Shown here: piece after piece, positions 23,537-31,767 of the stretch
Numbering within the stretch: the first letter of the stretch is position 1
Layout of the letters: each line of letters begins with the position of its first letter
From: Bifidobacterium breve
Lineage (GTDB): Bacteria > Actinomycetota > Acidimicrobiia > IMCC26256 > JAENVU01
DNA length: 63,693 nucleotides
Reading direction: 5' to 3'
NCBI GenBank assembly: GCA_945865605.1
Contig: CAMBEL010000006.1
Coordinates: forward strand, 1-63,693
Program-made: the position numbers and the translations under genes
Notes under the pieces: generated by a model
The model's input: the letters and a program-made list of their open reading frames with translations, nothing else
What the model was told of the DNA's origin: nothing
Database searches by the model: none

Positions 23537-24349
23537 CTAGCGATTTTGGTAAACGGGCGGTCTCTGTTCGATGAAGGCAGCGATGGCTTCCTTCATGTCA
23601 TCTGAAGGGAGGCAGACTGCTTGTCCTTCAGCTTCGATTCGCAATCCGTCTTCGATCGCCACATCGAAACTCGCGTTGATTGCGCGTTTCGCGTACCGCA
23701 CCGCCAACGGTGGTTGATCCGCGATGCGCTGAGCCAGCGTGTTTGCGGCTTGTTCAAGTTCTTCGTCAGATACCAATTGTTCACAAAGGCCGATGCGGTG
23801 GGCTTCCTCTGCCTCGATCCGAGCGGAGGTGAAGATCAACTCTTTGGCCTTACCGGGGCCCACCAACCTTGGAAGGCGCTGAGTCCCACCCAAGTCAGGA
23901 AGAATGCCGTACTTCATTTCGAGCAATCCGACGCTTGTACCGCGTGCAAAAATTCGCATGTCGCACGCCAACGCGATCTGCAGCCCAGCACCGAGTGCAT
24001 AACCGCGCACGGCAGCGATCGTCGCGAATGGAACTTCTTCGAGCCACGAATATGCCTCTTGCGTCCTCATGATCCCATCGACCACGGGGTCAGCATGCCG
24101 AGCGCCAACATCATCAACACCGAGTTGGACATTTCCATCCGAAAATACCGTCGTATCAATTCCGCTTGAGAACGCTCGGCCTTCCCCTGTGACGATGAGC
24201 GCGCGAATGTCTCCTGGGTCGGCGAGAAGTTCCTGGCCAAGCGAGCGCAACTCATGCCACATCTCGACTGTGAAACTGTTCAACTTGTCTGGGCGGTCGA
24301 GCACTAACCGACCTACGTGACCATCTACTTCAAGTCGCAACGTATTCAT
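23537..24349 (-). CDS. enoyl-CoA hydratase/isomerase family protein (270 aa)
   Basis: A second crotonase-fold enzyme. LDRPDKLNSFTVEMWHEL, the oxyanion motif AFSSGIDTTVFSDG, AAVRGYALGAGLQIALACDMRIF and the conserved LLEMKYGILPDLGGTQRLPRLVG are present. The second catalytic position is Asp (LPDLGG) rather than the Gly/Ala of the other copy at 20198, which suggests an isomerase or a different substrate; this part is inference. C-terminal helices carry RYAKRAINASFDVAIE as usual. It has its own leaderless-type promoter and is followed by murA. Acts in the cytoplasm on enoyl-CoA esters. Confidence 0.85.
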   Translation of the reverse strand: MNTLRLEVDGHVGRLVLDRPDKLNSFTVEMWHELRSLGQELLADPGDIRALIVTGEGRAFSSGIDTTVFSDGNVQLGVDDVGARHADPVVDGIMRTQEAYSWLEEVPFATIAAVRGYALGAGLQIALACDMRIFARGTSVGLLEMKYGILPDLGGTQRLPRLVGPGKAKELIFTSARIEAEEAHRIGLCEQLVSDEELEQAANTLAQRIADQPPLAVRYAKRAINASFDVAIEDGLRIEAEGQAVCLPSDDMKEAIAAFIEQRPPVYQNR

Positions 24350-24356
24350 CTGGCTG

Positions 24357-24362
24357 AGGTTA
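24357..24362 (-). promoter_or_regulatory. leaderless-type -10 element of the second enoyl-CoA hydratase gene
   Basis: On the minus strand TAACCT, seven bases, ATG 24349, between the DUF3039 stop and the hydratase start. Confidence 0.4.
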
Positions 24363-24368
24363 GCGCCG

Positions 24369-24629
24369 TCATATCGACCATCCTGCGGCGCGACGTTCTT
24401 TGCACGTCACACAAATTGGATACGCCTCTGGATCACGAGTTGGCACCCATTTCTTGCCACAAAGCGCGACTATCGCCTCTCCTGTGACATACGCACGCGC
24501 TACATCGTCGCGTCGGGCGTAGTGGGCAAAACGATCGTGATCGCCGTCGTCGGTGACGGGCCGCGACGGCGCTTCGACGGGCGTTTCCACGGGTATGGTC
24601 GTCGTCTCCAAGCATTTGAGGGTACTCAC
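24369..24629 (-). CDS. DUF3039 family protein (86 aa)
   Basis: Matches the actinobacterial DUF3039 pattern: DDGDHDRFAHYARRDDVARAYVTG, then VALCGKKWVPTRDPEAYPICVTCKE. Three Cys residues, two of them in a CVTC pair, suggest a small zinc-binding fold. Function is unknown for the family, which is widely conserved in Actinobacteria. The start is GTG 24629, overlapping the preceding hydrolase stop by four bases, so the two are made together. Confidence 0.85.
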   Translation of the reverse strand: MSTLKCLETTTIPVETPVEAPSRPVTDDGDHDRFAHYARRDDVARAYVTGEAIVALCGKKWVPTRDPEAYPICVTCKERRAAGWSI

Positions 24630-25297
24630 AGGGTGAGACGGCTAACCCACTCGGACGATGCATCTGCAACCTCACGGAGGACATCGTCGATGCTGTGGCC
24701 ACTAGACACCAAAGGCTTGAAGCCATGGTCGGCCGTTTCGATCCAACACCAGGTAACCGTGCCCTTGATTTTGCGTGAAGCCTTTGTGAGTGCCGTCTTT
24801 GGAGCGAGAGTGTCGCGTGTTCCACTCACAAAGTGCACGGGCATTGTCAGCCGTGGAAAGTGTTCCGATCGTTCCCGCTCTGGCTTGCCAGCAGGATGCA
24901 GCGGATAGCCGAGCAGTAAAAGACCCATGCACGGAACCGGATCAACGACATCGCTGGCGATCATCGAGCAGTACCGGCCTCCCATGGATCGGCCACCTAG
25001 GACCACGCGATCTGGAGGGAGTTTGGATCGGCGAGCTAGTTCTGCGGCTGCCTCGCGCGTCGATGCCAACAAGACTGCAGGCCGATCCGGTGGCCGCTTC
25101 CCCTGGCTTCGGTATGGGTACTGGAACCGAAGTGAGGGAACACCATTATCGGCCAACGCGTCCGCTACCGCCGTAAGCGCTGCCGCATGCATATCTGCAC
25201 CGGCCCCATGGGCAAGAAGTACCGCTCGGTCCACACCTCGGCTCGGACCCTGGAAGGCGTATTCGGAGTTGATCTGGGTCTCCGGGACGGGGCTCAC
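24626..25297 (-). CDS. alpha/beta hydrolase of the Tex30/KANL3-like group
   Basis: 223 residues. AVLLAHGAGADMHAAAL carries the oxyanion HG motif; RFQYPYRSQGKRPPDRP is the hallmark of the Tex30/KANL3 subgroup; the nucleophile elbow is VVLGGRSMGGRYCSM; LLLGYPLHPAGKPERERSEH follows, then an Asp (SGTRDTLA) and a late His (ADHGFKPL) complete the triad. These proteins have no settled substrate. The start is GTG 25297. The gene overlaps DUF3039 by four bases and is divergent from the GT4 cassette across 89 AT-richer bases. Confidence 0.83.
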   Translation of the reverse strand: MSPVPETQINSEYAFQGPSRGVDRAVLLAHGAGADMHAAALTAVADALADNGVPSLRFQYPYRSQGKRPPDRPAVLLASTREAAAELARRSKLPPDRVVLGGRSMGGRYCSMIASDVVDPVPCMGLLLLGYPLHPAGKPERERSEHFPRLTMPVHFVSGTRDTLAPKTALTKASRKIKGTVTWCWIETADHGFKPLVSSGHSIDDVLREVADASSEWVSRLTL

Positions 25298-25386
25298 ATC
25301 GATATTTCAGATAAAAAACCCATTCCCTGCGACCCTAATCTTCGCCCGGAAGAAAATGGCCCTCCTGATCTAAGATTGCTACCCCC

Positions 25387-26679
25387 ATGGTTACTTCTCC
25401 TCGTTTATCACCGCGCCTCCCATCAGAATTGCGCATCGCTTGGCTCCTCTACAGGGGGAATCCACATTGTGGCGGGCAAGGCGTCTACACCCGTTACATC
25501 GTCCGCGAAGCAATTGAACTTGGGCATCACGTTGAAGTGCTTTCGGGTCAACCCTGGCCGGAACTCGATGATCCGCAAGGGCTGGTCAAGGTTCCAAGCC
25601 TCGACCTATACCCAACCGGCAACCCGTTCAGAGTGCCATGGCCCTGGGAGTTTCGCGATTCGGTAGACGTACGCGAGTTCGGACTCATGTGCGCTGGAGT
25701 CTTTCCAGAGCCTTGGGCATTCAGCGAACGGGCACGGCGCGTGTTGCGCACTAGACGCCCCGACTTCGATCTTGTCCACGATAACCAAAGCCTCGGCACT
25801 GGCTTACTCGGGATGATGGCCGACGGGTTCCCGCTCTGCGCAACCCTGCATCACCCGATCACAGTCGATCGCGATCTTGAACTCGCTCACGCAAGCAGTG
25901 CATGGAGACGTTTCAACCTTCGCCGTTGGTACGCGTTCTTAAACATGCAAATGAAGGTCGCGAGATCTGTGCCTCGCATTATCACGGTTAGCGAAAACTC
26001 GCGGCGCGACATTATTTCGCAGATGGGCGTTCCCGAAGACCGAATGCACATCGTGCCGGTCGGAGTAGACCAGGACGTCTTCAAACCACTCGCCAACGTT
26101 GAGCGTGTGTCTGGACGTTTGCTCGTAACAACATCCTCGGATCAACCCCTCAAGGGACTTGTGCCTCTCCTCGAGGCCGTCGCCAAGGTTCGAACTGAGC
26201 GCGACGAGGTTCACCTGGTCGTGATCGGAAAACCCAAAGAGGGTTCAACGGTGCCGGCGCTCCTAGACCGCTTAGGGCTGACGCCGCACGTCACGTTCGT
26301 TTCTGGAGTCACAACGGAGCGCATTGTCGAGTTGTACGCCGAATGTGAACTTGCTGTCGTGCCATCCCTGTACGAAGGCTTCTCGTTGCCAGCAATCGAA
26401 GCCATGAGTTGTGCGGCACCGCTGGTGACGACAACGGGAGGTGCCCTTCCTGAGGTCACAGGGCCATCCGGTGAGGCAGCACTCACAGTGCCGCCCAACG
26501 ATGCCGACGCTCTCGCTGGTGCAATCCGCACAATGCTAGAAGATACAGAACTACGTACGCGCCTTGGTTCCGCAGGTCGCGCCAGGGTGCTCAACCGCTT
26601 CACCTGGCGGCGCACCGCACTGGAAATGATCGACAACTGGTACGAGCTACTCGACACACATGTAGTGGTGAATCGCTAA
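25387..26679 (+). CDS. GT4 family glycosyltransferase
   Basis: 430 residues, GT-B fold. N-terminal glycine-rich loop in CGGQGVYTRYIVREAIELGH; C-terminal nucleotide-sugar domain with TTSSDQPLKGLVPLLEAV, ELAVVPSLYEGFSLPAIEAMSCAAPLV (the E-x7-E pair) and LPEVTG. It should transfer a sugar with retention from a UDP-, GDP- or ADP-sugar in the cytoplasm. TAAGAT lies ten bases before ATG 25387, so the leader is very short. It opens a three-gene cassette and its stop overlaps the methyltransferase start by one base (TAATG). Confidence 0.88.
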   Translation: MVTSPRLSPRLPSELRIAWLLYRGNPHCGGQGVYTRYIVREAIELGHHVEVLSGQPWPELDDPQGLVKVPSLDLYPTGNPFRVPWPWEFRDSVDVREFGLMCAGVFPEPWAFSERARRVLRTRRPDFDLVHDNQSLGTGLLGMMADGFPLCATLHHPITVDRDLELAHASSAWRRFNLRRWYAFLNMQMKVARSVPRIITVSENSRRDIISQMGVPEDRMHIVPVGVDQDVFKPLANVERVSGRLLVTTSSDQPLKGLVPLLEAVAKVRTERDEVHLVVIGKPKEGSTVPALLDRLGLTPHVTFVSGVTTERIVELYAECELAVVPSLYEGFSLPAIEAMSCAAPLVTTTGGALPEVTGPSGEAALTVPPNDADALAGAIRTMLEDTELRTRLGSAGRARVLNRFTWRRTALEMIDNWYELLDTHVVVNR

Positions 26680-27395
26680 TGCTCACCTGCGATTTCGATC
26701 GTCTCGAACTTACGCACGGCGACTGCATCCTTGACATGGGTTGCGGCGGCGGGCGTCATGCATTCGCAGCGATGAAGCGCGGCGCGCGCGTAGTGGCACT
26801 CGATTATTCAGAGGGTGAGCTCAAAGACGTACGGGCCACTGTCGCCGCCATGGATCAAGCAGGAGAACTCGAACCCGATCTTTCCTTCGGGACAATCAAT
26901 GGCGATGCGCTGAAACTTCCGTTTGCCGATGGGAGTTTCGATGCTGTCGTTTGTTCCGAGGTCCTTGAACACATCTGGGACTTCCGGGGCGCGATCAAAG
27001 AACTAGTCCGAGTACTGCGGCCTGGGGGCAGGATGGCCGTAACGGTTCCAACTAGATGGCCAGAGCGCGTGTGCTGGGCACTTGACCCCGATTATCACAA
27101 CAGCCTCGGTGGGCATGTTCGCATCTTCCGTCAACATGAACTCGAGCAAGAACTTGAGAATTCTGGGCTCTGGTTGCGGGGGTCCCATCACGCGCATGCC
27201 CTGCACTCGCCATACTGGTGGATCCGTTGTGCTGGTGGGGTCAACGAGCCAGATAAGCCAATTGCTCGCAAATACCATGATTTCCTTTCTTGGCAGATCA
27301 TGAAAAATCCGCGATGGCTCGCCTCGGTCGATCGTCTGCTCAATCCTGTGCTCGGTAAGAGCTTGGTGATCTACACGCAGAAGGTGACGCCGTGA
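26679..27395 (+). CDS. class I SAM-dependent methyltransferase
   Basis: 238 residues of the Methyltransf_11 type: CILDMGCGGGRHAFAAMKRG (SAM loop), VVALDYSEGEL (acidic end of strand 2), NGDALKLPFADGSFDAVVCSEVLEHI (motifs II/III) and VLRPGGRMAVTVPTRWPE. The C-terminal half, rich in Trp, His and Tyr (HALHSPYWWIRC), is not typical of small metabolite enzymes and may form the acceptor site. Between a GT4 gene and a toroid gene with overlapping ends, it probably methylates the sugar or lipid product made by its neighbours. The target is unknown. Confidence 0.84.
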   Translation: MLTCDFDRLELTHGDCILDMGCGGGRHAFAAMKRGARVVALDYSEGELKDVRATVAAMDQAGELEPDLSFGTINGDALKLPFADGSFDAVVCSEVLEHIWDFRGAIKELVRVLRPGGRMAVTVPTRWPERVCWALDPDYHNSLGGHVRIFRQHELEQELENSGLWLRGSHHAHALHSPYWWIRCAGGVNEPDKPIARKYHDFLSWQIMKNPRWLASVDRLLNPVLGKSLVIYTQKVTP

Positions 27396-28510
27396 GCATG
27401 AATGCCGCGCCTCTCGGTGTCGACGACATCCTGTCCAGCGACCAAATTCTCGAAACGGTTGATGCGATCGCTGCGATCCAAATGCCTAATGGAAACATCC
27501 CATGGATTCCAGGCGGTCATACCGACCCGTGGAACCTCGTCGAAGCAGCGATGGCTTTGGACGTCGGCGGCCGTCATGACGAAGCGCGCCGCGCGTACGA
27601 GTGGTTACGGGATATTCAAAATCCTGATGGGTCGTGGCACGCGTATTACATCGGCAACGAAGTGAAGGACGCCACCCTCGATACCAATGTCGCGTGCTAC
27701 ATCGCGACTGGCGTGTGGCACCACTACCTAGCGTCCGGCGACAGCGCGTTTCTGAGTGAATTCTGGAACAGCGTCGAGCGCACGATTGACTTTGCACTAG
27801 ATCACCAGACAAGTACCGGCGAACTGGCATGGCGAGCCGACGACCCAGACGACGGGGCACTGTTGACCGGCTCATCGAGCATTCACCACTCAATCCGGTG
27901 CGCGATCGCAATAGCGGAACGGCTTGGTCATGAACGGCCAGACTGGGAACTATCTGTAGGCGCGTTAGCGATCGCAATCGCACATCGTCCGGAACGGTTC
28001 TTGGACAAAGATCGGTGGGCGATGGATTGGTACTACCCGGTCCTTGGTGGAGCGTTAAGAGGACCGAGCGCACAAGCGAGAATTGCGTCACGTTGGGAAA
28101 CGTTTGTCGTCAAAGGGCGCGGCGTGCGCTGCGTCTCTGACCAACCGTGGGTGACTGCAGCTGAGACGTGTGAACTGGTAATGGCGCTGGACGCGATCGG
28201 TGAAACCGACCAAGCCCGCGAACTCCTGTCGTGGGTGCAGTTCCTCAGACATGAGGACGGAAGTTACTGGTGCGGGATGAACTTCGACGGTGACGCATTC
28301 AACGAGATGGGCGCGTACTTCACCGAGGATCAACCAACATGGAACTCGGCTGCGGTGGTGTTAGCGGCGTATGCGCTGGGCAACGACGGGCCAGTGGCAG
28401 GCTTGTTCCGCGGCGAGGGATTGCCGGTTGGTCTGAGCCCCGATGAGTTGATTGCAGCGGGGGTCGAGATCGAGAACGAAGCACGGTCGGTTAGACCGGC
28501 TGTCGACTAA
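27392..28510 (+). CDS. alpha/alpha-toroid protein of unknown function (often labelled prenyltransferase/squalene cyclase-like)
   Basis: 372 residues built of repeating helix pairs: MPNGNIPWIPGGHTDPWNLVEAAMAL, IQNPDGSWHAYYIG, TGELAWRADD, RWAMDWYYPVLGGALRG, VSDQPWVTAAETCELVMAL, RHEDGSYWCGMNFD. The pattern (D/N)xDGSW plus paired Trp/His/Asp resembles (alpha/alpha)6 barrels of glycoside-processing and terpene-cyclase-like proteins. No catalytic residue set known to me is complete, so I name no reaction. GTG 27392 overlaps the methyltransferase stop (GTGA). The strict GT4-methyltransferase-toroid coupling suggests action on the same glycan or glycolipid. Confidence 0.7.
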   Translation: MSMNAAPLGVDDILSSDQILETVDAIAAIQMPNGNIPWIPGGHTDPWNLVEAAMALDVGGRHDEARRAYEWLRDIQNPDGSWHAYYIGNEVKDATLDTNVACYIATGVWHHYLASGDSAFLSEFWNSVERTIDFALDHQTSTGELAWRADDPDDGALLTGSSSIHHSIRCAIAIAERLGHERPDWELSVGALAIAIAHRPERFLDKDRWAMDWYYPVLGGALRGPSAQARIASRWETFVVKGRGVRCVSDQPWVTAAETCELVMALDAIGETDQARELLSWVQFLRHEDGSYWCGMNFDGDAFNEMGAYFTEDQPTWNSAAVVLAAYALGNDGPVAGLFRGEGLPVGLSPDELIAAGVEIENEARSVRPAVD

Positions 28511-28520
28511 CCCACGACCT

Positions 28521-28585
28521 GTTTCAGCGCTGAATCTGAGCACCAGGGTGCCCCGTTTCAGCGCTGAATCTGAGCACCAGGGTGC
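28521..28585. repeat. two tandem 31-bp repeats with internal palindromes
   Basis: A 31-base unit starting GTTTCAGCGCTGAATCTGAG occurs at 28521-28551 and 28555-28585, separated by CCC. Each copy contains the 12-base perfect palindrome TTCAGCGCTGAA, and the second also GAGCACC-AG-GGTGCTC. It lies in the 129-base gap between convergent stop codons, so it could fold as a two-way terminator or be a dispersed repeat element. Confidence 0.85.
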
Positions 28586-28639
28586 TCAATTCGCGTGTCG
28601 AAACATCTGGTAGCCGTGTCGAGTGCCTCGCTGCGCAAC

Positions 28640-29257
28640 TCATCTCCTTAGCGTGCGGAGGCTTCCCTTATCGCCGACCGGCATAAACCCGTCTTCGATG
28701 GCCCTCTGCCATACCCAGAATGGTCCCTGACCTCCATCTGCGGCATCCTTGAACACGTCATGAATCGCCAACATTCCACCTGACGCCACAAAGCCAGCCC
28801 AGATCTTGTAGTCCGTCATTGCAACGTCTTCGGCGTGACCCCCGTCGATGAATAGCAGTCCAAGAGGCGTGGACCAATGCGCACCGACCGTGGCTGAGTT
28901 ACCAAGCACTCCGACAACAGCGCCTTCAAGGCCAGCATCTTCGATCGTCTTACGAAAGAAGGGAAGCGTGTCCATCCGTCCGGTGCGCGCATCAACCAAC
29001 TCGGCATCGTGGTGTTCCCAACCCGACTGATTCTCCTCAGAACCATGGTGGTGATCGACAGAAAACAGAACAGTCCCGCACTCCCTCGCCGCAGTGCCCA
29101 GATAAACCGCCGACTTGCCACAGTACGAACCGATCTCAAGGAGCGGCCCGACATTGCCCGCACTCAGTCCGACTTCGTGCAGGGCAAACCCTTCGTCGTC
29201 TGGCATAAATCCCTTCGCAGCTCGCGCCACTTCAAGCGTGAGTGGATCAATCGCCAT
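28640..29257 (-). CDS. class I SAM-dependent methyltransferase (Methyltransf_24/CmcI-like)
   Basis: 205 residues: VGPLLEIGSYCGKSAVYLGTAARE is the SAM loop, LFSVDHHHGSEENQSGWEHHD and LLFIDGGHAEDVAMTDYKIW are typical of Methyltransf_24 proteins, with GGMLAIHDVF near the end. The His/Asp-rich segments (DHHHG, DGGH, HD) could bind a metal, as in metal-dependent O-methyltransferases. The start codon lies only two bases after the acyl-CoA mutase stop, so the two are co-transcribed. The gene also faces the GT4-methyltransferase-toroid cassette, so which set it serves is open. Confidence 0.8.
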   Translation of the reverse strand: MAIDPLTLEVARAAKGFMPDDEGFALHEVGLSAGNVGPLLEIGSYCGKSAVYLGTAARECGTVLFSVDHHHGSEENQSGWEHHDAELVDARTGRMDTLPFFRKTIEDAGLEGAVVGVLGNSATVGAHWSTPLGLLFIDGGHAEDVAMTDYKIWAGFVASGGMLAIHDVFKDAADGGQGPFWVWQRAIEDGFMPVGDKGSLRTLRR

Positions 29258-29259
29258 AC

Positions 29260-30849
29260 TCAGAGAACCGGAACTTCGCGGTAGCGCCCAAACGTGTCGG
29301 CTAGAGCATTCATCGTTTCTCCAACGGTTACATCCGCACGCACTGCTTCCAGGATCGCAGGCATCAAGTTCACCGACGCGTCCGAAGCATCCGTGCGTAG
29401 TCGCTCAAGACAACGGGTAACAGTCTCCGAATCGCGTTCGGCTTTAACTTCAGCGAGTCGTTTGAGTTGTATCTCCTCCGACTCCTTGCTGATCTGAAGA
29501 ATCTCTGGTGGCTCGTCATCGTTGCCTTCGAAAAAGGCCGTTGCCCCAACCATTACCCTTCGGCCGTCGTTGAGTTTGCGCTCCATGTCGTAGGCCGCTT
29601 GCGCAATTTCGCCCTGGAACCAACCTTGTTCAACTCCGACGAGCGTCCCTTCGAGCATCGAACCGGAACCAAACGCCGCTACCACTTCGAAAATCTCGTT
29701 CGCCTGCCGTTCCATCTCATCTGTGAGCGCTTCTACGTACCAGGAACCTCCCAGCGGATCGGCCACATTGGTAACGCGGGTTTCGTGAGCAATCACCTGT
29801 TGGGTTCGCAGCGCCAAGCGCGCCGCCTTGTCGGTTGGTAACGCCAAGGCCTCATCGAACGAGTTGGTGTGCAAGCTCTGAGTACCCCCGAGCACGCCCG
29901 CAAGCGCTTCGATCGCGGTGCGTACCATGTTCAACTCGGGCTGTTGCGCAGTTAGTGAAACCCCCGCGGTCTGCGTGTGGAAACGCATTTGCATTGAACG
30001 GTCGTTCTTCGCACCGTAGTGATCACGCATGCGCAGCGCCCAAATCCGACGGGCTGCACGGTACTTTGCAATTTCTTCGAAGAAGTCGATGTGGGCATTG
30101 AAAAAGAACGACAGGCGCGGTGCGAACTCATCTATGGATAAACCTGCATCAAGCGCGGCCTCGACGTACGCGAAACCATTGCCGAGTGTAAATGCAAGCT
30201 CTTGAGCAGCCGTAGATCCGGCTTCGCGAATGTGATAGCCCGAGATCGACACCGGATGCCATCGCGGCATCTCAGCAGCGCAAAAACGGATCACATCACT
30301 CACTAGACGCATGCTGGGACGCGGCGGAAACACGTATTCTTTTTGGGCTTGGTATTCCTTAAGGATGTCGTTCTGCAATGTCCCGCCTAGCTCCGAGCGC
30401 TGCACGCCCGTGCGCTCAGCCGCGGTCACGAGCATCGCAAGCAGTACAGGGGCTGGCGAGTTGATCGTCATCGATGTCGTCACCGAGCTGAGATCGATGT
30501 CGCGATAAAGATCCTCTACATCGCGAACGGTATCGACGGCCACGCCGCACTTTCCGACCTCACCGACGGCGAGCGGATCATCCGAGTCGCGCCCCATCAA
30601 TGTTGGCAAGTCGAATGCCGATGAGAGACCATCACTACCGGCGGCCAACAACTCTTTGAAACGGCGATTGGTGTCAAGCGCCGTACCGAACCCAGCGAAC
30701 ATCCGCATCGTCCACAAACGCGACCGGTACATCTCTGGATACACGCCGCGCGTGTAAGGCCAGTCGCCTGGTCGTTCCTCGGTAGCGGGACCGTAAACCG
30801 GATCTACCTCGGTTCCGGAATAGGTGGAGAAGTCTGGCTCGCTAGTCAT
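29260..30849 (-). CDS. acyl-CoA mutase large subunit, isobutyryl-CoA mutase-like
   Basis: 529 residues of the B12-dependent mutase catalytic (TIM barrel) domain. LWTMRMFAGFGTALDTN, TSMTINSPAPVLLAM, NDILKEYQAQKEYVFPP, ISGYHIREAGS, HTQTAGVSLTAQQPELN and GGTQSLHTNSFDEA are all family motifs. Counting from the conserved GYH histidine, the two specificity positions (Tyr89 and Arg207 in methylmalonyl-CoA mutase) are Phe and Gln, the pair known from isobutyryl-CoA mutase IcmA. No B12-binding DxHxxG domain is present, so a separate small subunit is required and is not in the window. I use ATG 30849, with GGGAG upstream; the ORF track adds six residues. Confidence 0.88.
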   Translation of the reverse strand: MTSEPDFSTYSGTEVDPVYGPATEERPGDWPYTRGVYPEMYRSRLWTMRMFAGFGTALDTNRRFKELLAAGSDGLSSAFDLPTLMGRDSDDPLAVGEVGKCGVAVDTVRDVEDLYRDIDLSSVTTSMTINSPAPVLLAMLVTAAERTGVQRSELGGTLQNDILKEYQAQKEYVFPPRPSMRLVSDVIRFCAAEMPRWHPVSISGYHIREAGSTAAQELAFTLGNGFAYVEAALDAGLSIDEFAPRLSFFFNAHIDFFEEIAKYRAARRIWALRMRDHYGAKNDRSMQMRFHTQTAGVSLTAQQPELNMVRTAIEALAGVLGGTQSLHTNSFDEALALPTDKAARLALRTQQVIAHETRVTNVADPLGGSWYVEALTDEMERQANEIFEVVAAFGSGSMLEGTLVGVEQGWFQGEIAQAAYDMERKLNDGRRVMVGATAFFEGNDDEPPEILQISKESEEIQLKRLAEVKAERDSETVTRCLERLRTDASDASVNLMPAILEAVRADVTVGETMNALADTFGRYREVPVL

Positions 30850-30900
30850 GAATTCACAGTCTCCCACGCGGATAGTTCTCGCTAACGGGCGAAGGACTTC

Positions 30901-31671
30901 TCAGCCAAGGCCCATCAACTCGGCAATGCCGTGTCCATGGCCTGCTGTGTATCCGCCATCGACAACGAGAGCACTTCCGGTAACAAACGATGCATCTTCG
31001 GAGGCAAGAAACAACGCGGCTGACGCTATTTCGGCAGGCGTGCCGCAGCGCCCCAGAGCGTGGGCATTGACGAACGACTTGCGAATGTCTTCCATGCCGT
31101 CCATGTCGAATACCGCCGACATCATCGGCGTGTCGATGAACCCTGGACAGATCGCATTCGCCCGGATACCGCGCCTTCCGTAGTCCATCGCAAGGTTCTT
31201 GGTAAGCAGTACCACCCCACCCTTCGACGCGTTGTAAGCACTTCCGCCTTCTGTGCCTTCAATCCCTTCGATGCTCGCGATGTTGATGATCGAACCACGT
31301 TGACTATTCGCCGCTAGCTCTTGGTCGAGCATGGCCGCGATTACATATTTATTTGTTACGAAGGTACCCGTGAGGTTCACACCGATCACACGATCCCACT
31401 CCTCTGCTCCCATCAAATGCACCGGTCCACCGCCTGCAACGCCAGCAGCATTCACGAGCACATCGACTCGCCCATGAGCACGAACGACATCGGCAACACT
31501 GCCCTGAACGGCCGCCTCGTCGCGAACATCAACCGCAACACCTCCTGCATACGGTGTCGCGTCCCATTCCACAACCGTTGCACCTTCGGCGTTAAACCGG
31601 GCGGCCGTGGCAGCGCCTATCCCCGACGCAGCTCCGGTCACGATCGCTACCAAATTGTTCAACCGTCCCAT
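30901..31671 (-). CDS. short-chain dehydrogenase/reductase (SDR)
   Basis: 256 residues: VTGAASGIGAATAARF (NAD(P)-binding TGxxxGIG), VDVLVNAAGVAG, IINIASIEG, catalytic SAYNASKGGV and AICPGFIDTPM. Asp after the second strand is replaced by EWDATPY, so NAD versus NADP preference cannot be called safely. The substrate is unknown; the mutase gene on the same strand, with a 51-base gap, makes a beta-hydroxyacyl-CoA or acyl alcohol plausible. ATG 31671 follows a strong GGGGGGA ribosome binding site. Confidence 0.85.
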   Translation of the reverse strand: MGRLNNLVAIVTGAASGIGAATAARFNAEGATVVEWDATPYAGGVAVDVRDEAAVQGSVADVVRAHGRVDVLVNAAGVAGGGPVHLMGAEEWDRVIGVNLTGTFVTNKYVIAAMLDQELAANSQRGSIINIASIEGIEGTEGGSAYNASKGGVVLLTKNLAMDYGRRGIRANAICPGFIDTPMMSAVFDMDGMEDIRKSFVNAHALGRCGTPAEIASAALFLASEDASFVTGSALVVDGGYTAGHGHGIAELMGLG

Positions 31672-31767
31672 CGTTGTCCCCCCTGGTATCGCAGGCCTTA
31701 GGCCACCGCATAGAACGCGTTACATTTCCCGAAGAACCTAGGTAACGTCAACTCGAAGGAGCCAACT

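Noticed and set aside
28521-28585. Possible minimal CRISPR array
   Set aside because: Only two repeats separated by three bases; no spacers of normal length, no leader and no cas genes.
29260-30849. Methylmalonyl-CoA mutase
   Set aside because: Both specificity positions differ (Phe and Gln instead of Tyr and Arg), so I call it isobutyryl-CoA mutase-like.
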